A DNA stretch of 64,000 nucleotides from NCBI GenBank assembly GCA_024336345.1, contig JANFOG010000008.1, positions 1,302,001 to 1,366,000 of the forward strand, written 5' to 3'. Under the pieces are notes generated by a model, which saw nothing but the letters and a program-made list of their open reading frames with translations, was not told the origin of the DNA and did not search any database. The translations under genes and the position numbers were made by a program. Source of the DNA: Mariannaea sp. PMI_226 (Eukaryota; Ascomycota; Sordariomycetes; Hypocreales; Nectriaceae). Every line of letters begins with the position of its first letter. Position 1 is the first letter of the stretch. This document shows positions 11,975 through 22,675 of the stretch, one piece after another.

Positions 11975-13312
11975 TCTGGATATGATAGCTGAAGAATGGG
12001 GATTGAGGGGGGAATTTGCCAGTGCTTCAGACCTGGGGGATCTGGTCCTTGATATAAGTGTTTGGGAAATATACACAAAGTCCTGGATTCCCCGAACGGC
12101 CATCCAATTGACGGATCCATGATGTTTGACCGGTCAATGGTTGAAACGTCGACTATGCTTGGCCAGACAAAAAGTGAGGCTGCCTATCCTCACAAGAAGG
12201 GGGGTGGGAGTGCTAGAGAACGAAGTTGGAGGGTAGCAAGCAGCTATCAACCGAAAGTGAGGCCGCCCAGATGATGGGTGGCGGCCCGTGTGGTGGATGG
12301 GTGGTGACAGTGGATGCAGGGAGGCTGATGCATACGAAGAGGCAGCTTCTTTAGTTGTTGATGTACTGCACTGATTCTTTGTGTGTTTGAATGAACCAGT
12401 TCATTTGACGTCTTTGACGTCTTCGCTTCCGAAAGCCCAGAAGTAAATTCAACCATCGACTGATGCTTCAACTCTGGCTTGCACGACCTATAAGACTTAC
12501 ACAACACAATCTTGGGCATCAATTGGGATCCAACTCTTTTCAACTGCAAGCTGCGCGTGTCGGCAGATTTTGTCTCCAAGTTTGATACTGCCGTCCTCTC
12601 AAGTGTCGATTGCGAGTGGGATTCTATAGGAGCCCCATTTGCGGCAGCGCCCCGGGCGCAATTCTCCTAAATCCTCCTCCCGGCCCGTGTGATGGATGCA
12701 CTGACAGGCGGGGCGACGGCGGTGATCCCATTTGCCCGTTAAAAGAGTAACCTAATTGTCAAGTACTCTCAGGCGGACTGGTTCGCATTTTCTCCAACTT
12801 TTTGTTTTGGTTAGGGTGGGAAGGGGACTATAAGGCGGTCGCGGCTAAATCCATACCCTCTCACAGATAACAGTACTTGCTTCTATGGAAGTATACATCA
12901 AATTCTTGCTTGCATTCCTTGCTCTTGCTGTGATCGTCTTACGTCTGGGAATTGAGTGGACATATAATAGATTTTCTAAGCTATCTTCCGCGTGTACAAA
13001 CACTAAGACAACTGGTAGTAGAGAGCTGTTGGGATTGATCATATACAGTTAGTTGCTCATGAATTGAGCCAATTTGAAGGCTATTCTGGGCAAGGAAGAA
13101 GACGAAGTAAAACAACATGGGGGAATCAGCCGTCGATACCATCCATGACAACTTGGATCTTGAGCTGTTTCCCTTCTGAAACGGGAGAAAAGCTGCTCTA
13201 GCTGCCCAGGTCAGATCAGGTAGACTCAGCAATAAGTAGAGTAGCAGAGCAAAACAAAAAGCTGCGCCTCGGATAATTAGCATTCGCGCGTGACTAGAAA
13301 TAAAAAGGCCAA

Positions 13313-13341
13313 AATAAAAATAAATAAAATAAATAAATAAG
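13313..13341. repeat. AAAT-type AT-rich microsatellite
   Basis: Imperfect tandem AAAT/AAAAT units. Confidence 0.8.
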
Positions 13342-14761
13342 TAGTTGCCAAGAGTCTCGGTAGAGAGGATTCGTGGCTTCGTTCTCGAGAGTGAACATAC
13401 GCTGCAGCTCAGTCAGTTGTGGTTGAAGACCCGGGATGGATGCTCTCCTGGTTGGCACATAACTGGAGCACAACCGGTGTGTGTAGTTTATGGTGTCCTC
13501 AGCAATAAATCCATTTCTTCGATCATGCAATACCCTTATATGACGACATTCTTGCCTAAGACCCTTTGGCATACTGCATTGGTAAAGTGGTATCAAGCAC
13601 AGTCGCGCATGTCGACTACAGCAAAAAAATCCCGAAAATACGCACACGCCCGGCTCGGTAACCTCTTTCGGTAACTTTGAAGTCTCATTGTGCAAGGCAA
13701 TCCCGTGTTTCAGGAAGCCCAGTTTGGTTCAAATAGCTCGGGGCACCAAGAGTGCTTGTACGTGTAGCGTGTTACTGTGAACCTCGCGGTGCTGTACGGC
13801 AAACCTTTCAAGTTGCAAGTGTATATGTGTGTGTGCGTTGTGTGGCTGGTTTCCGTTGCTCTGCGTATTCGGGCCTCACACTCTGCAAGTCAGTGAATTG
13901 GCAAGCATCAATGCTTGAGAGAAGAGGATGACTTGCATGAGAGAGTGAGATAGAGAGGGAAGAAAGAAGAAGAAGAAGAATACAGATTGGCCTGTTACTT
14001 GCTCGGCTGCGCTGATCAACAACCACTGCATTGCCGGGTGCATCTAATAGACAAGCCTAGACCTTCAAAAAAGAGAGGCCATAAAACTTGGTCTAAAAAC
14101 GGGCGTCGCCGTGTGACCTGCTGGTGTATGTGCGTAATCCCAGCTGGCCTCGTAATGTACTAGTCAACTCATGCGAGTGCAAAATACGCCCGATGACTTG
14201 ACGCTCGGAGCTGTCTACCATTCCGAACTGTGGGGGAGCGGAGAGGGATGCAATTTCAAGGAGCGGCTGAATGTACGAGCTCGCAGTCTTCTATTGGCTT
14301 ATTTGCCGTTGGAGGAGGTGGTGGTGGTGGTAAGTTGGTTGGTTGCATCGGGGTAATAAGACAAAAGTTGTCTGATATCATGGGTTGGGGAAAATGAGGC
14401 GAAAGTGCCATAATGTCAAGGACTTGAGGGGAAGATATTCTCAGGGAAGTAAATACAATGGTTATTTGTGTGCCTAGAGCACATACTATGCAGTAAACAC
14501 ACTCGTGTGCCCCGGGAAGCGAACCCGAGTCCTATCAGAAGTCCGTTTTCTCTCTCCCCTTGTGCTTCACATGTTGTGACCCCTCTTGCCATATAAACGA
14601 CCCTATGGTGGACAAGTACAACCCGTCATGTATGAGCAGATGCAATTTTTCTTCTTCAGTTCTAGGCTTCCAGGTCTGCGCGTCTGCGGGCCGTCTCACA
14701 CCGGTGTCACGACTCCAAGTTCAACTCCAATGAAGCATCGGGCTGCTTGCTGCTATCTCCT

Positions 14762-14776
14762 AGAGAGAGAGAGAGA
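14762..14776. repeat. AG dinucleotide microsatellite
   Basis: About seven AG units, followed closely by an imperfect GATGAG repeat at 14805-14827. Confidence 0.85.
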
Positions 14777-16008
14777 GAAGAGGATTGTGTGACTGACCGG
14801 TGCATGGATGAGGATGAGGATGAGGAAGAAGAATAACATGATGCATGGAGGAGGCATTGTTTTTTTTTTTTCAAGTCCCAGCCCCAGAGGCAGGGTTGCC
14901 TTACGATCGCCTTGCAGACGGCTGTTCGCAATAACTTGGCCGATCAACAGTCTTTGTCAGCCGTCTTTCAACCTCTCACACCCTCTTCCAATTGCAACTT
15001 GTATGTCATGTGTATGAGTGTGTGAGCGAGAGTGTGTGTGCGTGTACAGTACGCACGCTTGTGTGGGAAACTTGCCGGACGGGCTTGCTTTTTATCATGA
15101 GGGACCTGGAGCTCCCCCCCTCCCTTCTCTCTTTGCGTATCGTGTTGGATTTGTTGCCTATTGTTTCTATTTTATTTTATATTTATATTTTTAGTCGCCT
15201 GTCTGTTCCATGATGCTACATCGCATAAACTGAGTTGATGCAAGGCCGGAACGTCCCCGGCACCTCAGAATTCATGCCAAAATACGTCAGGGCCGGTGCC
15301 TATACGGGTTTGTGATCCTCTCCCGAGCCTGTAGTAGGTAAGTTACCTAATATTTTCAGCCATTCTCAGTATCGTATCTTGTCTAAGAGATCGGAAGATT
15401 AGTACAATATGCTTAGAGTTGCACTACACATTAGTACATAAGGCAAACCTGCTTATAATAGCTTGATAACGAATCTCGTTTCTTAGTAAAACTCTACTTG
15501 ACATGGAGCTTAGTTATAACTGATCGCTTATGAACGAATTGGCCCCAATGAAGACCGTAAGAAAAATCATCTATAACAAATAAATCTAAGTCATCAGTCT
15601 GAGCATCAATACCTTTACGATCCGGATGCACAGGGACAAATAGCTGATAGAACCTCCCAATCTCCTAGCATGGAAACTACTCAATTAATGTCCGTTTCTT
15701 CTTCGCCCTTCAACTCTCATTTTCTTCGATAAAACCTGCTGATGCGGGAGTGCTCGACATGATAGGCTGGCTCTCCAATGGCACGTACCATTCAAGGAAG
15801 TGGAAACTGGAGGTGGGATCCTTCGTAGCGAGATCTTGACTGCCTCTGTTTCATTGCTGTGATACAGCTTCCACGCCGCTGTTAGGTTCTATATTGAAAA
15901 CATCCAGGACATATGCCGATGCAGCACGGTGATTTCCTTGCCTGCAAATAGCTCAAAGATATTCCTCAATTCACCGTAACAGATTCATGATAGTCCGAGT
16001 GAGAAGCA

Positions 16009-16992
16009 TTAAACTGAAGACCAGCTCTCTCTTTGTTTTAGCTCAGAAGGCACAAGGTATTGCGCAAGCATGTATTGAAATTGTTCGAATCCAATATACG
16101 CCGCTGCCTGACTAAGAGCAAAGGGAGGTTTAATGTTTTTCAGACTCTCGATAGTTGCTCTACAAGTCTTTAATTTGCATCATTCCATATCTGAAGTGAT
16201 TCGTCTTTTATTTCGTGAAGCTGAACAAAGAACTTAATGTTATCTAAGTAGTCGTGCTCTTCAATCGTATTTCCCCATGTGGTTTCAGAGCGTCGACCGA
16301 TCTTCTGTCCCTGGATATGAATATGCCTCTGCCATCAGAGCCTGTCGGGATACATTCTTCCAGGTTGACTGATACATCGTCAAAGTTGTCCATAACTAAC
16401 CGCCAGTTCTTCTCCTGGGCTATCGAAGCCATAATCATGCTCACTTCCAGTCCTAGGTTCATTTCTAGGTTCGTGTAGTCGTTCACCATTGCTGTAAAGC
16501 GCGCATCGAAAACATACATGGCAAATTTACTCAGTAGGTCAGTATTCTTCCGGAATTGTGATTCCAGCCTTCTTGACTCACTTGAGTTGTACCAGAAAAG
16601 CCAAGCCATGAGGTCGCTCTTGGTAGAAGCGATAACAATAACCGGTCACTAGTTTTGATTTTCTTCATAATCCAGTACATCAGCTGTTAGGCTCTCATAC
16701 GGTTGGGTTGTTGAGGAACTCATACCCTCACCACCAAGCCCATGTATGACAAGACATCGAGGACCCTGCCAGCTCTTGGGTCGCTCTCTTGATAATTCTT
16801 GCTCAATCCTCCTCACCTCCGTTTCTCTCCCAACAAAGTCGCTATTGCTAGGCCATGAGAAGAAAGACTGTTTGACATCCTGCAGTTGGTCGCTGGATTT
16901 GTTGACGGCTGTGAGTGATATCACATCAGCATCTAGAAATGTCAAGCAACGGCCATTTCCCCAGGACTTGGACTAAGTCCCTGCTGTCTATT
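16009..16992 (-). pseudogene. Broken NB-ARC domain of a fungal NLR
   Basis: Remnant of the nucleotide-binding domain that should follow the PNP domain just upstream. Piece 1 (16649-16945) has the NB-ARC lead-in DFVGRETEVRRIEQEL and then HGLGGEGMSS where GLGGVGK[ST] is expected. The P-loop lysine codon is ATG instead of AAG, and the frame ends 24 residues later. Piece 2 (16244-16609) carries a Walker B-like WRLVMDNFDD and the RNBS-like IPTGSDGRGIFISRDRR. Piece 3 (16009-16165, shifted frame) retains KPPFALSQAAAYIG, equivalent to the GLPLAL..A motif, then a stop. No TPR, ankyrin or WD repeats are visible beyond it. I infer a decayed gene. An odd multi-exon gene is possible, but the missing lysine argues against ATP binding. 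Confidence 0.72.
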
Positions 16993-17097
16993 TTGAGTTT
17001 GGCGCTAATAAGTTAGATAGCCCAATAAAGATCCTATATAACAGTGACAATGTGAGGTAGATGAAGAAAAAAGATGTGGAATCGACAAGTAAACAAG

Positions 17098-18096
17098 TCA
17101 TGAATGGGTAGACATTATGGAATAAGAGGACTGACCACTCTGAATGGCAACCTTCGTCTCTGGCCCAATTTGGTTGAGAAGACCTTTAGCATAAGCGGCA
17201 GCTGTTGCGGCAGCATAACGGTTCCAAATGTCGTTCTGGTGGCTGTCTGCATAATGGCAGACCCCTCGTATTACGGCGACTGGGATTGTGTTCATAATGC
17301 CAGCAGACTCCATTTCAAAACAAAATATGCCGTACTTGTCTCTCAATTCATCCCTGAGCTTCGCATTCTTTATGAGTTTATTTCCTGATGCGATAGGGCC
17401 ATAGTGGACTTTAGGACCTCCTGTCTCTCGTGGCGGGCGGGCTACCAATTCATTCGACTCGTCTCCTTGGTACAGGTTATCCTCTATCATTGGATGCATG
17501 AAGTTTCGACCCTGCTCTCGACTTGCAAAAACGTTGAGATACTGCACAAAGTCATCAGTGCCTTCAAACTCTGCTTCGATTTTGATCCATTCGAGTGCGT
17601 TTCGCAAACGTCTATCAGTTGGAGCTTGCCAATCCCTAAGAATGAAGCCGTCTACAGTCTCGGCCCCGAGATCGTAACCTATCACGCCTGCTGGGCTACT
17701 AGAGTTGTCGCTTGGTGTAGCAACCACCACGTCGCCAAGGCGTATATCCGGTTTCAAGTTTGGCCCTGGAACTCCGGCTCCGACACCAACCATGAGACCA
17801 TATCGAAGATTCCGGAAGCTTTGGCGTATCTGGGACACAACCGTGGACGCAGAGACCGTGCCAGTAGAGTTTCTCGGCAAGCAGGTTATTACCACCATGT
17901 GGCCCGCAATCTCACCTGGGATGTAGTGGTTATCATCGCCATGGACATGAGGAAATACCCCACGATGGCGCGCATCTAACATGTAAATAGCAGCCTCTGT
18001 CTCCTCTTGCCGAGCACATATCCATGCTATTGTGTATTCTTCATAGTGAAGGATAGGACGCAAGTCTGACTGGCGAGATTGGGGAGGTTCAGCCAT
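17098..18096 (-). CDS. PNP-like effector domain of a fungal NLR, intact ORF
   Basis: 332-codon open frame starting MAEPPQSR. It is a phosphorylase-superfamily (PNP_UDP_1) domain of the sort that heads many fungal NOD-like receptors: YTIAWICARQEETEAA near residue 40, GLMVGVGAGVP and DIRLGDVVVATP near 115-140, and the hallmark FEMESAGIMNTIPVAVIRG then DSHQNDIWNRYAAATAAAYA near 275-310. Bacterial relatives cleave purine nucleosides; in NLRs the domain acts as an effector. The last ~15 codons read into a likely intron (donor GTCAGT near 17132), after which NB-ARC remnants follow on the same strand. A possible 83-bp 5' UTR intron (18219-18137, GTGAGT..CAG) suggests a once-transcribed gene. It could now be a stand-alone truncated protein or the intact end of a pseudogene. 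Confidence 0.75.
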   Translation of the reverse strand: MAEPPQSRQSDLRPILHYEEYTIAWICARQEETEAAIYMLDARHRGVFPHVHGDDNHYIPGEIAGHMVVITCLPRNSTGTVSASTVVSQIRQSFRNLRYGLMVGVGAGVPGPNLKPDIRLGDVVVATPSDNSSSPAGVIGYDLGAETVDGFILRDWQAPTDRRLRNALEWIKIEAEFEGTDDFVQYLNVFASREQGRNFMHPMIEDNLYQGDESNELVARPPRETGGPKVHYGPIASGNKLIKNAKLRDELRDKYGIFCFEMESAGIMNTIPVAVIRGVCHYADSHQNDIWNRYAAATAAAYAKGLLNQIGPETKVAIQSGQSSYSIMSTHS

Positions 18097-19243
18097 GGTG
18101 CAACGAGTCGTCGACGGTGTCCGAAATTTTTGAGGCCTGATTACCACAAAATAAGTAAGACTTGTCGAATACTTAAAAGGAAACGAGAATCCGGGAGACA
18201 AATTGATATTTGAACTCACTTGCTTCGTCGTCGGAGTACAAGCGCGGGTCGCTAATACGAGGGTGGAATATAGTCTATAGTCCAAAGCCAAATATGTCAC
18301 GCCCCGTGCCAAAGCCCAACACACCCCAAATACTTAAGATGGGTAATTGCCCTTGCCTTAACATGAATCGAATATTGATTCAATTCTGGGCTCTACTTCT
18401 TACTCAGCCAAAAGCGGGGTAAGAGCGAGAAATTCAGGCTTGTAATGCGAGATTCAGGTGGTGCTGGTTTCGGTTGCTAAAACCACGTACAAAACAGGTA
18501 GCTTTACTTTATAACATCAGCAGATAGCAGTCTACAGCCCTTAAATATAAGACAAGCCCTTGATACATTTTGGTGCTTTATACCCTGATGCGAGACGCAA
18601 TTCTAGCACGCATGAGAGGGTCCGTTGGTTGAGTTGTCGCACCAGGCTTCGCTTCTCGTTACACTTCAATAACCACCTTTCCAAAATCAAGCCCTTTTAT
18701 AAGAATTCTAGGCATCCTCTTCGATATATCTAGTCTATTGTATCTATCCCACTTGGCGCTCAGGCCTTGTGAGTTCGGTTATCTGGCTCGAAACATCTCG
18801 TCTTCTATGCATCTCTCTCTATTTTTCTTTAATTTATTGAGGTATCTAACTCTTGTTGGTTGTCGTTTGTGGTAACAGAAGAGAAATTGTACGAGTGGAG
18901 CTGGGGGGATATCGCGTCAGATCCCGCTTCCTTTTGTAGTTTTATCATTCTCCAATACGTCAAGCCCAGACCAAAAAGATGCCATTATGATGAATATTTT
19001 TTTTTTTCCCTCTTTCTTGCAGGATGAATATTAGCAACAATATTATATAGAGGGTCTGCTTCTAGGCCATCTTTGTCTGCAGCTGAGCAGACATCTTGTT
19101 TCTTTCCTCCCATCTTTCCTCTGCCAATGATACTGTCATGACCTTGTCCGGAAAAAAAAAAAAAAAAAAAAAACTCCTTCTCGCCCTTTCATCCCCCCCC
19201 ATCTATCAAATGATAACCAGCCTTTGAATGCTCCTGTCCTCAG
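18097..19243. other. NLR promoter and CUL4 3' region
   Basis: 1.15 kb with the upstream region of the PNP ORF on the left and the CUL4 3' region on the right. An A22 run lies at 19152-19173, about 70 bp past the CUL4 stop. No gene recognised. Confidence 0.6.
19152..19173. repeat. A22 homopolymer tract
   Basis: Twenty-two consecutive A on the plus strand (T22 on the CUL4 coding strand), downstream of CUL4. Confidence 0.9.
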
Positions 19244-21899
19244 TTATGCTAGATATACATATGCGTTGCCTTCTCGTTCGATATAGTCCTTCTCAATGAG
19301 ACTGAGAAAAAAAAAACGTTAGCCATCTCGACTGCTCATCCAACAGACAGTTCCATCTGATTTATTACGTACCTCTCAATCTCCTTCTTGATAGCCGCGG
19401 GCTCAACGCTGCCACGCTTCTTGGTCATGTTGATTACCTCCGCAACGAGCTCAGCGTGGCCCATCGATTTTCGGCTCTTCATGATTCTGACGATTGCAGC
19501 CTGCGTCTCGAATCGTCTATCCTGGGCAACCCTCTCGTAAGTCGCCTTGTTCTCCTCCTTGGTCTCCTTGAGCTGAATCTGGTTAATCTTCACACGATAC
19601 TTGGCATCCGTGAAGAGCTTGTTGAAGGTGAATGTATCCGTTGTTTTGACATCACGGCCTTTCGGGTGTTTGGTGATTACCCTTGCCTTACCACAAGCCA
19701 AAGACTGCAGGGTTCGGTCCAGGTCACCGCCTTGCAGGCCGGTGCCCGTCGCAATCTGCTCGTACGTCAGGAACCCGCCATCCGCCACATTGTTGAACAT
19801 TAGCAGCACGACTGCCTGATACGCTGATACCAGAAGCTCCTTTGGTCCTTTGGGGAACGTGGCTTTGATGGAACAGTGCGCTAGCGAGTGCTTCCAGGTC
19901 AGAACTCGCCCTGTATGCTTGTTCTTGTAGTACAAGTCGAACCGCTCAATCTGAGTGGCAACTTCATCCGGTAGGCTAAGCCGCGTGTCAGGGTATGTAG
20001 GCCAGGCTGACGCCGAAAGGACCATGACATGGAGGTCCAAGGCAGCCTTCCTCTCCACTGTACTCCGACACCAGGATTCATATGCCTCCATCTCTTCCTT
20101 GCCCAGGTCTTGGTCCTTGAACATCTGCTCGAGGTTATGGGTGAAGTTGGAGCCGCATTCGCTTCGGAGTTTCGTCAACATGCTGCGCTCTGCATCCTTA
20201 CTTGCACTTCTACCCATGAGTAACCTGCGGGCCAGATCCTTTTTGTAAAAGGCCTCAAATGCATCCTTGCCCTCGATAAACCTGAATAGCTCGAGGGCTT
20301 GGTCAAGCTGCCGATCCAGCTCTGCATCTTCATCTGCCGTGCCAGGCTGCCCTTCCTTCTCAGCCGCTGCCCGGTCCCTGACGTCAGATAAGAGCACCTT
20401 GGGTAGGGCCTTGACACCGCCCCGAAGAAGTAAATCAATGTACTTGGCCGTCATCTCTCCGATCTTGGAGGTGCCATTGTCCCAGCATGAGGCTATCTTT
20501 CGGTCGTTCATAAATTTTCCAAAGGCTTCTCTCATGCCCCAAACCAGGTCCTCATCCTTGGCAAACGCATCCCGAATCATTGCGTCCAAGGATCGTCGCA
20601 ACTCAAGAAGGCGAAGAACCATTTCATCTCCGCGCTCTTTATCTTGAATAATTGCGGCACCAGTCTTTTTAATGTACTCACCCCATGGACCCTTCAAGTC
20701 CCCTTGTATGCTTGATAAACGGAGTAGGTCATACAAAGCCTTCATGGAATCAACTTCCTTATCATCGAGCAGCTTGGAGAGGTTCTCGCTATCTAGTAAT
20801 TTCTCAGAATAGCTCTTAATCAAGTGGTCATGTGCTTTGCTCATGAGCTGCTTCTCAACAACGCTGTCCAAGTTAAATGCCATGCATCGGTACTCCTCCT
20901 TCTTAAGAAGCTTCTCGCAGACCGAGATGTATTCCTTGAGACTGGATGTACTCCATGACTCCGCGAAATTTTGAAAGTATCCCTCAGAAGCCTTTAGGAA
21001 CTGGGCCTCAAAGTCACTAATACAGGGGCCTAGGACGTTTAGCATTCTGATTGCATCTTTCAGCAGAGCTGCATCCATTTGGTCATGGTCTTGTCGGTCA
21101 TATTGGACCAGCTCCATCATCCCCGAGATGACGCTTTTCCCGGGTGATGATGCCCATGGCGTGCCTTGGGGCTTGTATATTGATTTTCGGAATTGAGCAA
21201 TAGTCATGTCATTGATTGATAGCAGACCCTCTCGTAGCAGGTACGTTCGATCTAGGAAACTGAATGTCGAACGGATCAACACCTATAATCGATGTCAGTT
21301 TTTCATCTTTTCTTCCCTTGATGCACCCAGTGATTTGCCAATAAGGGCTGTAGCTGTACCGTTTTTGTATTCCAAATGTTCCATTCTTCCAGCACGCTTC
21401 TGAGCGTTGCGAGATTGGAGGTGTCACTTTTCGATAGGACCCTGTGCAGCACGACCTCTTTCAAATGCACCTCCGATTTGGATCTCAACAGCTCGTATAT
21501 CTTTCCCGGGTCACCATTGCGGCAAACATCTTCCACGCCCCGGTACAATCGTTCGAAGGGAACATTTGGTGTCTCCCCGGCAAGTACGGCATCCACAGCA
21601 CTGTCGAGTTCCCTCTTTGTTCGGACGTAGTAGTCTGCAACCTGTTTATCCTCGCTGACCGGGGCACGGAGGTTCTTGATGACGAGTTTCTTGGCCCCAG
21701 AATACGGCTGAAAGGCCGTCTTCCTAGTTAGGTCGACGACGGACTGGGGCAGCTTGCCCCGCGCTTTGGCGCTGGCCATGGGCGATTGCGAGACGCGGGG
21801 ACGCTTGGGAGCAGTGTTGGGCAAGGAGAAGGGTGGTGAGGAGTCAACGCGCTGTCGGCGTCGGGAGGGAGAGGTCGGCTCGGCTGGAACGGGTTGCAT
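19244..21899 (-). CDS. CUL4: Cullin-4 scaffold of CRL4 ubiquitin ligase
   Basis: Scaffold of the DDB1-CUL4-RBX1 ligase, which acts in DNA repair, replication control and, in fungi, heterochromatin and DNA methylation. Three exons: 21899-21360, 21282-19373 and 19301-19244; introns of 77 and 71 bp; 835 aa. Exon 1 has a basic, Ser/Pro-rich leader and the first cullin repeat; the junction reads NIWNTKT-VLIRSTFSFLDRTYLL. The cullin-homology domain includes ELFRFIEGKDAFEAFYKKDL and later GRVLTWKHSLAHC. The winged-helix C-terminus has IVRIMKSRKSMGH, with the expected NEDD8 acceptor Lys782. The last 58-nt exon supplies SLIEKDYIEREGNAYVYLA, the canonical cullin end; without it the protein stops early in ERYVINQMELSVG. 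21899 is the first ATG in frame, since the open frame further upstream has none. Confidence 0.95.
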
Positions 21900-22675
21900 G
21901 GAGAAAGAGGCCTGGAACGACCTAAATAAAGGCGTCACGCAGGCCTCGGCGACTACGGCGATGGGCTGGGTTGGTGTTTCGCGGCTGTGGAACGCGCGGA
22001 ATGACGTTGGCACAAGGTAGGTTTTATGGCGTCTTGTTGAAAGTGGTAGCCGACAGGTTGGATCTCGGAAGAGAGGCACAAAGTGGAAATTGGGAAGGGA
22101 ATAATAGATATGGTGATGGTTCTTCGAGTTTGTAATTCCTGGTTATGTCACCAGCTTAGCTACGCTACAGCATGAAAGTACCTGCAGACGAGAGGTCAAG
22201 GTCCGATAAGATAGCGGAGTGGAATGTGGTGGAGCTTCACCCACGTACAGTAGGCAGTTTGCCAGGCCCAGGCCCAGGCCCAGGCCCAGGGTAGGTAAAG
22301 TTACAGGGAGGTACCTAGCCACCTACCCTAAGGCTGGTAGCTCAACTCCTATTATCAGTTTGTACTCTGTATTGTTGAGCTGTCTTTGACCATCTCTCAT
22401 GTAGAAAGCCCCAAGTACTCGAGAAGGAGTGCTGTTTTCGTTGAATGAACGGAGTGGTTATAATCAATTATTTTGAACGCAATATATTTCTACTAGACAG
22501 GTGGGGGACTGAAAATTGCTGGCAAGTAAATGAACAGATGAAGAAATAATCTATCATATATCCAGGTCGAAACAACAAGGGTCCAGCTTAAAAACAATTT
22601 TGAACAAATCCCAACCTTCTATCCCAATTACCCAAATATCTACGGTACCCTTCTTGAATTAATTTGCGCTTTGTT
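21900..22675. other. CUL4 promoter and TEL1 3' region
   Basis: The left part is GC-richer CUL4 leader with no ATG in the minus direction close to the start. A CCCAGG hexamer repeat sits at 22261-22290, next to a TAGGTA/TACCTA cluster at 22290-22330. Confidence 0.6.
22261..22290. repeat. CCCAGG hexanucleotide tandem repeat
   Basis: Five near-perfect 6-bp units upstream of CUL4. Confidence 0.92.

Larger units (their letters stand above)
12104..16000. other. 3.9 kb gene-poor region
   Basis: No ORF here has a recognisable domain or a convincing splice pattern. Seen: several simple repeats (listed separately), GT-rich microsatellite DNA near 15000-15055, GGT repeats near 14315-14345 and AT-rich DNA from about 15340 onward that merges into NLR remnants. 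A frame of 133 codons at 13294-13695 (minus) and one of 109 codons at 13345-13674 (plus) overlap each other and match nothing I know. The left 500 bp is the likely promoter of the RS-rich gene. Confidence 0.6.

Noticed and set aside
13294..13695. 133-codon minus frame overlapping a 109-codon plus frame
   Set aside because: No recognisable motif on either strand; they cannot both be coding and neither has support.
14506..14565. tRNA-like T-arm (minus strand GGGTTCGCTTCCC with flanking pairs)
   Set aside because: The loop lacks the usual A58, no anticodon stem or D-arm can be formed upstream, and the acceptor ends do not pair.
19152..19173. A22 tract as the poly(A) end of a retroelement
   Set aside because: No reverse transcriptase, no target-site duplication and no element body seen upstream.
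21900..22079. N-terminal extension of CUL4 to 22079
   Set aside because: The frame opens with GTG and has no ATG before 21899.
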